Shown: positions 9,328-18,609 of the stretch, piece by piece
Numbering within the stretch: the stretch's first letter is position 1
How the letters are laid out: the number at the start of each line of letters is the position of its first letter
The notes under the pieces: model-generated
Told to the model about the DNA's origin: nothing
What the model saw: the letters and a program-made list of their open reading frames with translations, nothing else
Databases searched by the model: none
Program-made: the position numbers and the translations under genes
NCBI RefSeq assembly: GCF_011752565.1
Contig: NZ_VWXK01000008.1
Span: forward strand, 62,001 to 126,000
From: Pantoea sp. Ap-967
GTDB lineage: Bacteria; Pseudomonadota; Gammaproteobacteria; Pseudomonadales; Pseudomonadaceae
Direction of reading: 5' to 3'
Length of the DNA stretch: 64,000 bases

Positions 9328-10338
9328 ATGTATTCTAGATCCTTGCTGTGCCTGATGAGTGCTTCGCTGTTTGCCGCCCCGGCCCTGGCCGACACCGTGT
9401 GGATGAAGAACGGTGACCGCCTGAGCGGCAAGATCCGGGTCTTCGACGGCGGCAAGCTGCTGCTGGAAACCCCGTACGGCGGGTCGATCTCGCTGGACTG
9501 GAAGCAGGTCAAGACCCTGGAAAGCGACCAGGAACTGCTGGTCAAGCAGGATGCCTACACCGGCGAAAAAGCCAAGTCGCTCAAGGCTGCCGAGCCGGGC
9601 AAGGTGACCCTGGCCAATGGCGATGCGCCGAAAACCGTTGACCTGGCCAGTGTCCAGCAGATCATGAAGCCCAAGCCGCTGGTGGAGGACTTCATCTGGA
9701 AGGGCAACGTCGATGTGGCAATGGACTACAAGCGCGCCGAAACCGACAGCGACGACTACGACGTCAGCTTCAAGACCACCGCCCGCCACGGGCGCTGGCG
9801 GCACAATGCCGAAGGCGAGTACAACCGCGAAACCAAGGACGACGTCACCACCACCGACAACTGGAGTGCCGAGTACGCACTGGACCGCTTCATCACCGAG
9901 AAGTGGTTCTGGCAGGGGCGTCTTGAGTACAAGAGCGACCGCATCGAAGACCTGGCGCGCCAGCGCACGGTCGGTACCGGCCCTGGCTACCAGTTCTGGG
10001 ATGATGAACTGGGCGCGTTCTCCCTGGGTTCGCTGATCAACCGCACCGACTTCGAGTACCAGGACGGGTCCAAGGACAACTTCTATTCCGCCGCGGTGAA
10101 GTGGGACTACACCCGCTACCTGATCGGCAAGAACGTGCAGCTGTTCACCAATGGCGAGTTCGCCAAGCCACTGGGTGGCGCGGCAGACTACTCGCTGGAT
10201 GCCGAGGTGGGGCTGCGCTACAAGGTCACCGAGTGGGCATCGCTTAACCTCAAGGCCGAGAAAGACATCATCAGCGGTACTCGGGACAGTGACCTGGACA
10301 AGACCCGGTATACCGCGGGCTTCGGTGTGACCTGGTAA
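9328..10338 (+). CDS. DUF481 family outer-membrane-like protein
   Basis: 336 aa. A signal peptide (SRSLLCLMSASLFAAPALA) precedes DTVWMKNGDRLSGKI, an SH3-like N-terminal segment, and then DUF481 proper from about residue 120, rich in alternating aromatic and polar residues (RWRHNAEGEYNRET, WFWQGRLEYKSDRIEDL, AAVKWDYTRYLIGKNVQLF) that suggest a salt-induced outer-membrane beta-barrel, ending with the barrel-like YTAGFGVTW. The family is often called YdiY-like and its role is unknown. An alternative GTG start lies two codons upstream at 9322. No close operon partner. Confidence 0.85.
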   Translation: MYSRSLLCLMSASLFAAPALADTVWMKNGDRLSGKIRVFDGGKLLLETPYGGSISLDWKQVKTLESDQELLVKQDAYTGEKAKSLKAAEPGKVTLANGDAPKTVDLASVQQIMKPKPLVEDFIWKGNVDVAMDYKRAETDSDDYDVSFKTTARHGRWRHNAEGEYNRETKDDVTTTDNWSAEYALDRFITEKWFWQGRLEYKSDRIEDLARQRTVGTGPGYQFWDDELGAFSLGSLINRTDFEYQDGSKDNFYSAAVKWDYTRYLIGKNVQLFTNGEFAKPLGGAADYSLDAEVGLRYKVTEWASLNLKAEKDIISGTRDSDLDKTRYTAGFGVTW

Positions 10339-10344
10339 TCGCCG

Positions 10345-10466
10345 GGGGCGCGTTGCGCCCCAATCGCGACGTACCGTCGCTCCTACGGGGGGAGGGCGCG
10401 CGATCTGCAGGGGTGGGATTTACCGTAGGAGCGACGGCACGTCGCGATGGGCTGCAACGCAGCCCC
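10345..10466. repeat. REP doublet, GCGACG core variant
   Basis: GGGGCGCGTTGCGCCCC is followed by a unit GCGACGTACCGTCGCTCCTACGG and, after 30 bases, an inverted unit CCGTAGGAGCGACGGCACGTCGC. This is the only pair in the window with this core. It fills the gap between the DUF481 and HugZ genes. Confidence 0.75.
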
Positions 10467-10481
10467 TCTGGCACTCCCAGG

Positions 10482-10496
10482 TGATAATGCTTATCG
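10482..10496 (+). promoter_or_regulatory. putative Fur box upstream of hugZ-like gene
   Basis: TGATAATGCTTATCG matches the 7-1-7 Fur model (TGATAATnATTATCA) at 12 of 14 positions. It ends 37 bases before the GTG start of a haem-utilisation gene, which fits iron repression. The match is seen; binding is inferred. Confidence 0.6.
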
Positions 10497-10533
10497 TGTC
10501 ACCCATCCAGCCCGCCATCAGGAGCCGCCCCCA

Positions 10534-11265
10534 GTGAGTACCAACGCCATCCGCCCCGCCCGGGAACTGCTGCTCAAGGAGTACCGCGGCGTGCTCTCGA
10601 CCCATTCCAAGTCCATGCCCGGTTTCCCGTTCGGCTCGGTGGTGCCTTATTGCCTGGACGCCGAGGGCAACCCGCTGATTCTCATCAGCCGCATCGCCCA
10701 GCACACCCACAACCTGCAGAAAGACCCCAAGTGCTCGTTGCTGGTAGGCGAGCGCGAGGCCGAGGACGTGCAGGCGGTTGGCCGCCTGACGCTGATGGCC
10801 GAAGCCCACAAGCTGGTCGATGAAGCCGCCATCGAGGCCGCCGCCGAACGCTACTACCGCTATTTCCCCGACGCCGCCAATTACCACAAGGCCCACGACT
10901 TCGACTTCTGGGTGCTGCAACCGGTACGTCACCGCTACATCGGCGGCTTCGGTGCCATCCACTGGCTCGACCAGGTAACCCTGGCCAACCCGTTCGCGGG
11001 CAAGGCCGAGGCCAGCATGATCGAGCACATGAACAGCGACCACGCCAATGCCATCGCTCACTATGTAGAGCTGAGCGACCTGCCACGCAGCGCAGCGGCG
11101 CACATGGTGGGTATCGACAGCGAGGGCATGCACCTGCGCATCGGCCAAGGCATCTACTGGCTGCCATTCCCAAGCCCTTGCAACACGCCGACACAAGTGC
11201 GCGAAGCCTTGGTTTTGCTGGCCCGCGCCGACCAATGGCCGACCGCGACGCACGTCGAGGCTTGA
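10534..11265 (+). CDS. HugZ/HutZ-like haem utilisation protein
   Basis: 243 aa. An N-terminal split-barrel FMN-binding-like (pyridoxamine 5'-phosphate oxidase-type) domain runs from ARELLLKEYRGVLSTHS through PFGSVVPYCLDAEGNPLI and QHTHNLQKDPKCSLLV. A C-terminal DUF2470 domain contains MIEHMNSDHANAIAHYV. HugZ/HutZ proteins bind haem and support its use as an iron source. The start is GTG at 10534, preceded by CAGGAG (10518-10523); the upstream in-frame ATG at 10447 falls inside the REP element. A Fur-like site directly upstream suggests induction at low iron. The oxygenase activity reported for some relatives is not demonstrated by sequence alone. Confidence 0.85.
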   Translation: MSTNAIRPARELLLKEYRGVLSTHSKSMPGFPFGSVVPYCLDAEGNPLILISRIAQHTHNLQKDPKCSLLVGEREAEDVQAVGRLTLMAEAHKLVDEAAIEAAAERYYRYFPDAANYHKAHDFDFWVLQPVRHRYIGGFGAIHWLDQVTLANPFAGKAEASMIEHMNSDHANAIAHYVELSDLPRSAAAHMVGIDSEGMHLRIGQGIYWLPFPSPCNTPTQVREALVLLARADQWPTATHVEA

Positions 11266-11332
11266 AAAGCTGCGTTCACGCATCCATCTGTAGGTCTTAC
11301 AGGAAGGGTTTCTTCCGACGAGGAATGCTTTG

Positions 11333-11797
11333 ATGCGTGCTTTTCTATTGCTGTTTCTACTGTTCCCGGTGCTGGAGCTGTTCGTCTTCGTGAAGGTCAG
11401 CGCGGCCATCGGTTTCTTCCCGGCGCTGCTGCTGATCATCGCTGGCTCCGCCCTGGGCGTGCTGGTGATTCGCGTGGCCGGCCTTGCCACCGCCCTGCGT
11501 GCCCGTGAAAGCCTGCAGCGTGGCGAGTTGCCCGCCGAGGACATGTTCCAGGGCCTGATGCTGGCGGTGGGTGGTGGCCTGTTGCTGCTGCCGGGCTTCA
11601 TCAGCGACGTGCTGGGCCTGCTGTGCCTGCTGCCGTTCAGCCGCCACCTGGCTGCGCGCAAGATGCGCGAGCGCGCCGAGGCCCAGGCCATGCGCCAGCG
11701 TGCGTTCCAGGACGACCCGTTCCAGGCGCAGCCGCGAGACGGCGGCCACCGGCCGAACGTGATTGAGGGCGAGTACGAGCGCCGCGACAAACAGTGA
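11333..11797 (+). CDS. fxsA: FxsA family membrane protein
   Basis: 154 aa. Cytoplasmic-membrane protein of the FxsA family: MRAFLLLFLLFPVLELFVFVKV is the first membrane hairpin, then ALLLIIAGSALGVLVIRVAG, a short loop LQRGELPAEDMFQGLM, and a second pair ending LLLLPGFISDVLGLLCLLPFSR. The tail is charged and probably cytoplasmic. In E. coli FxsA overproduction relieves F-plasmid exclusion of phage T7; its normal role is unclear. It lies directly upstream of groESL, as in PAO1, but a terminator separates them. Confidence 0.92.
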   Translation: MRAFLLLFLLFPVLELFVFVKVSAAIGFFPALLLIIAGSALGVLVIRVAGLATALRARESLQRGELPAEDMFQGLMLAVGGGLLLLPGFISDVLGLLCLLPFSRHLAARKMRERAEAQAMRQRAFQDDPFQAQPRDGGHRPNVIEGEYERRDKQ

Positions 11798-11809
11798 CAC
11801 CCACAACCC

Positions 11810-11840
11810 CCGGGGCCGCATCAGCGGCCCCGGTGTTTTT
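11810..11840 (+). terminator. intrinsic terminator after fxsA
   Basis: CCGGGGCCGC (11810-11819) pairs with GCGGCCCCGG (11824-11833) around ATCA, followed by TGTTTTT. It separates fxsA from the groESL promoter. Confidence 0.8.
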
Positions 11841-11870
11841 CAGCCTGCTGAAAATTTTTGCATGGCAAGC

Positions 11871-11898
11871 CTTGTAATTGATTATGGCGGCCTCATGT
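11871..11898 (+). promoter_or_regulatory. sigma-32 (RpoH)-type promoter of groESL
   Basis: CTTGTAA at 11871-11877 and CCTCATGT at 11891-11898 with a 13-base spacer fit the heat-shock consensus (CTTGAAA, 13-16 bases, CCCCATnT). It lies about 150 bases upstream of groES. No CIRCE inverted repeat was found, in keeping with RpoH control. Confidence 0.75.
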
Positions 11899-12046
11899 AT
11901 GTGGTCACCGCAAGGTTTCTGGTGGCAACGCCAGGCTAAACACAGGTGGTTCGCCCTTTGCGGGCCACCCCCGGCCACGCCGGACCGCATCAACCCGCCG
12001 GTGTCGATACCGGCCGATGAAAACCACAATTTGGGAGAGATCGACA

Positions 12047-12340
12047 ATGAAGCTTCGTCCTCTGCATGACCGCGTAGTCATCCGTCGCAGCGAAGAAGAA
12101 TCGAAAACCGCTGGCGGTATCGTCCTGCCGGGTTCGGCCGCTGAAAAACCAAACCGCGGCGAAGTCGTTGCTGTTGGCACCGGTCGCGTTCTGGAAAACG
12201 GCGAAGTACGTGCCCTGGCCGTAAAAGTCGGTGACAAAGTGGTTTTCGGCCCTTACTCGGGCAGCAACACCGTGAAAGTCGATGGCGAAGACCTGCTGGT
12301 CATGGCCGAGAACGAAATCCTCGCCGTTATCGAAGGCTGA
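12047..12340 (+). CDS. groES: co-chaperonin GroES
   Basis: 97 aa, normal length. [18 protein letters not shown] is the GroES N-terminus; [15 protein letters not shown] is the mobile loop that binds GroEL, and the C-terminus [13 protein letters not shown] is standard. It caps the GroEL cylinder as a heptamer. GGGAGAG (12033-12039) is the ribosome site. It forms an operon with groL 50 bases downstream, under the RpoH-type promoter. Confidence 0.99.
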   Translation: MKLRPLHDRVVIRRSEEESKTAGGIVLPGSAAEKPNRGEVVAVGTGRVLENGEVRALAVKVGDKVVFGPYSGSNTVKVDGEDLLVMAENEILAVIEG

Positions 12341-12384
12341 TTTCCCCCGACTTCCCGTTACTCCAAAGAATTTCCAAGGATTAA

Positions 12385-14031
<1,647 letters not shown>

Positions 14032-14054
14032 GCCAGCCTTACCCCCTGCACCAA

Positions 14055-14089
14055 GAAAAAGCCCCGGTTCGTAAGAGCCGGGGCTTTTT
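14055..14089 (+). terminator. intrinsic terminator of groESL
   Basis: AAAAAGCCCCGG and CCGGGGCTTTTT flank a short loop (TTCGTAAGAG), a strong hairpin with a T tail on the plus strand. Confidence 0.9.
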
Positions 14090-14119
14090 CGTTCTTCCGT
14101 TCCAGCCCTGCGGGCCTCT

Positions 14120-14206
14120 GTAGGAGCGGGCTTGCCCCGCGAAGCAGGCGGCGCGGTGTATGGCACCGGCGGCGCCGGTGTTCGCGGGGCAAGCCCGCTC
14201 CTACAA
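14120..14206. repeat. REP doublet, GGGCTTGCCCCGC core
   Basis: GTAGGAGCGGGCTTGCCCC and its inverted copy GGGGCAAGCCCGCTCCTAC flank a GC-rich centre (CACCGGCGGCGCCGGTG). It lies between groL and the PAP2 gene, which are convergent. Confidence 0.9.
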
Positions 14207-14229
14207 GGTTCTGAGGTGTTAGCGGCGAA

Positions 14230-14958
14230 TCAGGCGGCGCGCTGTTCGCCGGCTGGCGCTTCGGCCAGGCCTTTGCGGTACAACACGAAGTAGTACGACC
14301 CCAAGCCGATCAACCAGCAGAACACTGCCGTCCACACGTTGTGCGACAGGAAGTGCGCACCCTGCATCATCCGGCCCAGCGCCAGCCCGGAGCCGGCCAC
14401 CAGGGCTACCACGAACGCCACCCGCGCAAGCTTTGGTTTGCGGTCACGCAGCATGAAGAACAGGCCGAACAGGCAGAACCCGGTTGCCGCATGCCCACCG
14501 GGCCAGCACAGCCCCGGTTTGTCGGTGGCCGGCCGGGGCTGCAGCAGTTCGCTGTAGGTTTCCTTGCCGCCGAACTGGGTCAGGCTCCACGGGCACTGCA
14601 CCTGGGTCACCTTTTTCAGCGGCGTGACGAACGCCGTCGACAGGCCCAACGCCAACACCAGGCAGCCCAGCTCCCGGCGCCAGCCGAACAGCTTCTGCCA
14701 GAAGAAGCTCAAGGCGTATGTGCCCAGGGACAACAGGCCGATCAGAATGACCACCTGCTTGACCCGGTCATGCATGATGGTTTCCAGCAGGTAACTGTGG
14801 CGGCCGATGAACTGCCCGGCAGCAGGGTCGAAGAACAGGTTGGCGACGTCCATGTCGACCGAGGTCAGCTCCATCAGAACCAGGCCCACGGCAACCGCCA
14901 GCGGGATGCCCAGGTACAGCCAGGGGTTGATCGGGCGCGGCCGAGTGCGTTGTTGCAT
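14230..14958 (-). CDS. PAP2 family phosphatase (ColR regulon)
   Basis: 242 aa, about five or six membrane helices. The three PAP2 phosphatase motifs are present in modified form: KKVTQVQCPW in place of KxxxxxxRP, PGGHAATGF for PSGH, and GRMMQGAHFLSHNVWT for SRxxxxxHxxxD, with the second catalytic histidine and an N/W in place of part of the last motif. Such inner-membrane enzymes remove phosphate from lipid A, undecaprenyl pyrophosphate or phosphatidylglycerol phosphate. It is divergent from colR, and a perfect match to the ColR box lies in its upstream region (15027-15042). From memory its KT2440 orthologue PP_0900 belongs to the ColR regulon, so modification of an envelope lipid is the likely job. 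Confidence 0.85.
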   Translation of the reverse strand: MQQRTRPRPINPWLYLGIPLAVAVGLVLMELTSVDMDVANLFFDPAAGQFIGRHSYLLETIMHDRVKQVVILIGLLSLGTYALSFFWQKLFGWRRELGCLVLALGLSTAFVTPLKKVTQVQCPWSLTQFGGKETYSELLQPRPATDKPGLCWPGGHAATGFCLFGLFFMLRDRKPKLARVAFVVALVAGSGLALGRMMQGAHFLSHNVWTAVFCWLIGLGSYYFVLYRKGLAEAPAGEQRAA

Positions 14959-15026
14959 GACGACTCCAGAGGGTAAAAAGACCGGGCATTGTCATGCGCC
15001 CGCTATCCTCTGTTCGTGAAGGATCA

Positions 15027-15042
15027 GTGAAAAAACTGTCAA
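15027..15042 (-). promoter_or_regulatory. ColR box upstream of the PAP2 phosphatase gene
   Basis: Read on the minus strand, TTGACAGTTTTTTCAC matches the published ColR consensus YYNASNNYTTTTTSAC at all defined positions. It lies 69 bases upstream of the PAP2 start and 97 bases upstream of colR. The consensus is quoted from memory. Confidence 0.75.
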
Positions 15043-15138
15043 GTTCGCAGAGTTTGCCCCAGGGCTGGCACAGTGCCGACGATGGCCTTAAGCTGCGCCT
15101 GCCGTGCACCCCGGCGAAGCGCCGCACAGGAGAACCCG

Positions 15139-15822
15139 ATGCGTATTCTTTTGGTTGAAGACAACCGCGATATCCTGGCCAACCTGGCCGACTACCTTGG
15201 CATGAAGGGCTACACCGTCGATTGCGCCCAGGACGGCCTGTCTGGCCTGCACCTGGCCGCCACCGAACACTACGACCTGATCGTGCTCGACATCATGCTG
15301 CCCGGCATCGATGGCTACACCCTGTGCAAACGCCTGCGCGAGGACGCCCGCCGTGATACCCCGGTGATCATGCTCACCGCCCGCGACCAGCTCGACGACC
15401 GCCTGCAGGGCTTCCGCTCGGGCGCCGACGACTACTTGCTCAAGCCCTTTGCCCTGTCGGAACTGGCTGCGCGCATCGAGGCGGTGCTGCGCCGGGCCCA
15501 GGGCGGCGGGCGCCGCACCTTGCAGGTGGCAGACCTGAGCTACGACCTCGACACCCTCGAAGTGACCCGCCAGGGCCGCCTGCTCAAGCTCAACCCGGTA
15601 GGCCTCAAGCTGCTGGCCGTGCTGATGCAAAAGAGCCCGCACGTGCTGCGCCGCGAAGTGCTGGAAGAGGCCCTGTGGGGCGACGATTGCCCAGACAGCG
15701 ACAGCCTGCGCAGCCATGTGCACCAGCTGCGCCAGGTCATCGACAAACCGTTCGAAAAACCCCTGCTGCATACCGTCCATGGCGTCGGCTATCGCCTCGC
15801 CGAGGGCCGTGATGGAGTTTAA
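15139..15822 (+). CDS. colR: response regulator ColR
   Basis: 227 aa, OmpR/PhoB class. Receiver domain: MRILLVEDNRDILANL with the acidic pocket, the phospho-acceptor Asp in LIVLDIMLPGIDGY, the Thr in MLTARD and Lys in LLKPF. The C-terminal winged helix ends SLRSHVHQLRQVIDKPF and LLHTVHGVGYRLAEG. ColR controls outer-membrane integrity genes in response to metal excess and phenol in P. putida and root colonisation in pseudomonads. AGGAGA (15128-15133) precedes the ATG. The 3' end overlaps the colS start by 11 bases, so the two are translationally linked. Confidence 0.95.
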   Translation: MRILLVEDNRDILANLADYLGMKGYTVDCAQDGLSGLHLAATEHYDLIVLDIMLPGIDGYTLCKRLREDARRDTPVIMLTARDQLDDRLQGFRSGADDYLLKPFALSELAARIEAVLRRAQGGGRRTLQVADLSYDLDTLEVTRQGRLLKLNPVGLKLLAVLMQKSPHVLRREVLEEALWGDDCPDSDSLRSHVHQLRQVIDKPFEKPLLHTVHGVGYRLAEGRDGV

Positions 15823-17113
15823 GCAAAGCCTTGCCCAGCGCATCATCATCGCCTTTGCGCTGATGAGCGCGCTGGTGGCCGGGGCCTTCGCCTTCGGCAT
15901 CGTTGCCACCGTGCACCTGGTCGAGGAGCGGTTGATTTCCTCGGTGCTGGGCGGTGACCTGCAGCGCCTGCTGCGCATGGACAGCGTCAGCGACTGGAGC
16001 CACCGGCCGCGGCCGGACCAGCTGTTCTACTTCAGCGGCGGGCGCGATGATTTCGAACTGCCCAAGGACCTGCGCCACCTGGACGTCGGCTTCCATGAGG
16101 TATTCCGCGACCAGCTGTCGTACCACGCCATGGTCGAGATCGTCGATGGCCGGCGCTATGTGCTGCTGCAGGACCAGAGCGACTTCGAAGAACGCGAGCG
16201 GGTGCTGTTCGCCGTGGTGGTGGTCGGCTTCGTGCTCAGTCTGGTGCTGGCCGTGGTGCTGGGCTGGCTGCTGGCGCGACGGGTGATGGCTCCGGTGATC
16301 CGCCTGGCCCGCCAGGTACGCCACCGCGACCAGTTGCTGGGCCTGGCGCCGCCGTTGGCGCCCGATTATGCCGCCGACGAAGTGGGCCAGCTGGCGGTGG
16401 CCTTCGACGACACCCTGGGCCGGCTGCGTGATGCGCTGACCCGCGAGCGGCTGTTCACCAGTGATGTCAGCCACGAGCTGCGCACGCCGCTGATGGTGCT
16501 GGCCACCTCGTGCGAACTGCTGATCGAAAACCCCAACCTCGACACCCGTTCGCGCAGCCAGGTGGAACGCATTGCCCGTGCCACCGAAGAAATGCGCGAG
16601 CTGGTCAAGACCTTCCTGATGCTCGCCCGCGCCCAGCGCGACCAGGGGGCGGTGGCGTCCCAGGCGACGTTGCGTGAAGTGGCCGATGACCTGATCGGGG
16701 TGTGGCGCGACACCATCGAGCAAAAGGGCCTGTCGCTGTACTTCGATGGCCGGGTCAGTGCCGGGCCACTGCTGTACAACGCCACCTTCCTGCACTCGGT
16801 GATGGGCAACCTGTTGCGTAACGCTGCGCATTACACCGACAGCGGCTATATCCGCCTGAGCCTGGAAGCCAACGGTTTCAGTGTCGAGGACAGCGGTGTG
16901 GGCATTCCTGAGGAGCAGCGTGAAAAAATGTTCCAGCCGTTCGTGCGCGGCGAGGAGCGTCGTGGCGAGGGCCTGGGGTTGGGGCTGTCGCTGGTGCAGC
17001 GGATTTGTGACGACCAGGGCTGGCGCGTCACCCTGACGTCGGCCGCACCCCATGGCTGCCGTTTCCAGGTAGACCTGAGCCAAAGCGCGGAAAAAACAGA
17101 CCCTTCTCAGTAA
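15812..17113 (+). CDS. colS: sensor histidine kinase ColS
   Basis: 433 aa. Membrane helices at about residues 10-34 and 131-157 bracket a periplasmic loop of roughly 96 residues. HAMP follows, then HisKA with SDVSHELRTPLMVL, and an HATPase with LRNAAHYTDSGY, VEDSGVGIPE and GEGLGLGLSL. With this start, His35, Glu38, His95, Glu96, Glu126 and Glu129 fall at the positions I recall for the metal-sensing residues of P. putida ColS, including the ExxE pair in FEERE. That agreement also supports the ATG at 15812. ColS phosphorylates ColR in response to excess zinc, iron, manganese or cadmium. Confidence 0.95.
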   Translation: MEFKQSLAQRIIIAFALMSALVAGAFAFGIVATVHLVEERLISSVLGGDLQRLLRMDSVSDWSHRPRPDQLFYFSGGRDDFELPKDLRHLDVGFHEVFRDQLSYHAMVEIVDGRRYVLLQDQSDFEERERVLFAVVVVGFVLSLVLAVVLGWLLARRVMAPVIRLARQVRHRDQLLGLAPPLAPDYAADEVGQLAVAFDDTLGRLRDALTRERLFTSDVSHELRTPLMVLATSCELLIENPNLDTRSRSQVERIARATEEMRELVKTFLMLARAQRDQGAVASQATLREVADDLIGVWRDTIEQKGLSLYFDGRVSAGPLLYNATFLHSVMGNLLRNAAHYTDSGYIRLSLEANGFSVEDSGVGIPEEQREKMFQPFVRGEERRGEGLGLGLSLVQRICDDQGWRVTLTSAAPHGCRFQVDLSQSAEKTDPSQ

Positions 17114-17138
17114 CAAGATGATATATCTTACAGACTAG

Positions 17139-17154
17139 ATTACATTTTTTTCAC
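17139..17154 (+). promoter_or_regulatory. ColR box upstream of the methyltransferase-inaA unit
   Basis: ATTACATTTTTTTCAC matches YYNASNNYTTTTTSAC at every defined position except the first. It lies 67 bases upstream of the methyltransferase ATG, in the gap after colS, so the downstream genes probably have their own ColR-controlled promoter. Confidence 0.7.
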
Positions 17155-17220
17155 GCGGGCATGACCAGACGGCTACGCTTGCTTACCTAAGGTGGGCGCT
17201 CTGGAGTCAGGAGATGCCCG

Positions 17221-17901
17221 ATGCGCAGCCCAATCAAACTCGAATTTTCCGAGAAGTACGACCAGCAGCACGCCCAGGAGTACTTCCTCAAGCACCAGGA
17301 TGGCCTGGCCCGTCGCCTGTCGCACCTACGCGATGAGCAACTGGCCCGGCACGCCTTGGCGCTGGCCGGAGAACCGGGCTTGGTGCTCGATTTGCCCTGT
17401 GGTGCGGGCCGTTTCTGGCCGCTGCTGGCGGAAAAGCCGAACCGCGTGATCATCGGTGCCGACAACTCCGAGCACATGCTTGAAACCGCCCGCGCTGCGC
17501 AACCACCACAGGTGGTGGCGCGGGTACGGCCCTTGCAGACCTCGGCGTTCGATATCGACCTGCCGGACAACGCGGTGGACAGCATCTTCTGCATGCGCCT
17601 GTTCCACCACATTGGCGAGGCTGCGCATCGCAAGACGATTCTCGATGAGTTTCAACGGGTGACCCGCGACAGCGTGATCCTGTCGCTGTGGGTGGACGGC
17701 AACTTCAAGGCCTGGCGGCGCAAGAAGCTTGAGCACAAGCGCAACGCCAAGGCCGAGCAGGGCAGCTACCAGAACCGTTTCGTGCTACCGGCCGAAACCG
17801 TTGAGGCCGAATTTCAGGCCGCCGGCTTCAGAATCCAGGAACGCCTCGACTTCCTGCCGTTCTACGCCATGTGGCGGGTTTATGTATTGCGCAAGGGGTA
17901 G
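17221..17901 (+). CDS. class I SAM-dependent methyltransferase (ColR regulon)
   Basis: 226 aa, Methyltransf_11/25-like. The SAM-binding motif I is LVLDLPCGAGRFWPLL, followed by VIIGADNSEHMLETA (motif II acidic residue) and DLPDNAVDSIFCMRLFHH. The C-terminus (RIQERLDFLPFYAMWRVYVLRKG) is hydrophobic and basic. It corresponds to orf222 downstream of colS in P. putida, and the gene order colRS-methyltransferase-inaA is preserved. Its substrate is unknown; given the LPS kinase beside it, an LPS core or lipid component is a reasonable guess. The stop is 6 bases before the inaA start. Confidence 0.85.
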   Translation: MRSPIKLEFSEKYDQQHAQEYFLKHQDGLARRLSHLRDEQLARHALALAGEPGLVLDLPCGAGRFWPLLAEKPNRVIIGADNSEHMLETARAAQPPQVVARVRPLQTSAFDIDLPDNAVDSIFCMRLFHHIGEAAHRKTILDEFQRVTRDSVILSLWVDGNFKAWRRKKLEHKRNAKAEQGSYQNRFVLPAETVEAEFQAAGFRIQERLDFLPFYAMWRVYVLRKG

Positions 17902-17907
17902 TGTTTG

Positions 17908-18609
17908 ATGGCTGTAGCCCAAAGTGGGGAGTCACGGTTCGATTTTTACTGGCGCCAGCAGGGCGAATGGGTCGAGGAGCCCAACCAGCGGCGTGGTGGC
18001 GAAAGTGGCGTGCAACGCCTGAACGATGCCAGCGGCAAGCTGCTGTATGCCAAGCGCCAGGTGGGGCATATCTACCGCAGCCTGCTGCATCCGTTCGGCA
18101 GGCCAACCGTATTGCGTGAACTCGATGCGCTGAACAGCTTCGAGCAATTGGGCGTGCGCGTACCGCGCATCGTCTTCTGCGGCGCCGAGCGCGATGCCGA
18201 CCACCAATGGCGTGCGCTGCTGGTGAGCGAGGCGCTGGATGGTTTCGTCGAGCTCGACACCTGGCACGAACAGGGCGCGCGCGAGCGTTACCCGCAGGTG
18301 GTGCACGAGCGCATGCTCAAGGACCTGGCCGACAACCTGGCGCGCATGCACCTGGGGCATTGGCAGCATGGCTGCCTGTACGGCAAGCATGTGTTCATCA
18401 AGGTGATTGGCGAGGGCGAGCAGGCCCGCGTCGAAGTGGCGTTGCTGGACCTGGAGAAATGCCGGCGGCGGATCAGCTGCCAGCGTGCGGCCGGCAATGA
18501 CCTGCGCCAGCTGCGCCGCCACTCGTCGCTCAACGACGCGGAATGGCAAACGCTGCTCTATTTTTATCAGATGGCGTTTGGCAGCGCTGTCAAAGGGTTA
18601 GGGCAATGA
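17908..18609 (+). CDS. inaA: InaA/WapQ-type lipopolysaccharide core kinase
   Basis: 233 aa, member of the LPS kinase (Kdo/WaaP) family with an RIO-like protein kinase fold. Visible elements are LLYAKRQVGHIYRSL (ATP-binding lysine region), LLVSEALDGFVELDTW (hinge), LARMHLGHWQHGCLYGKHVF (catalytic loop, with HGCLYGKH standing for HGDLxxxN) and VALLDLEKCRRR (metal-binding Asp in LLDLEK). It would phosphorylate heptose in the LPS inner core at the cytoplasmic face. The ATG at 17908 is preferred to TTG at 17905. The gene ends with an ATGA overlap onto the next small gene and lies downstream of a ColR box. Confidence 0.85.
   Translation: MAVAQSGESRFDFYWRQQGEWVEEPNQRRGGESGVQRLNDASGKLLYAKRQVGHIYRSLLHPFGRPTVLRELDALNSFEQLGVRVPRIVFCGAERDADHQWRALLVSEALDGFVELDTWHEQGARERYPQVVHERMLKDLADNLARMHLGHWQHGCLYGKHVFIKVIGEGEQARVEVALLDLEKCRRRISCQRAAGNDLRQLRRHSSLNDAEWQTLLYFYQMAFGSAVKGLGQ

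Noticed and set aside
10420..11790. A long minus-strand frame opposite hugZ and fxsA
   Set aside because: It runs across two recognisable genes on the other strand and across a REP element; no domain or plausible start.
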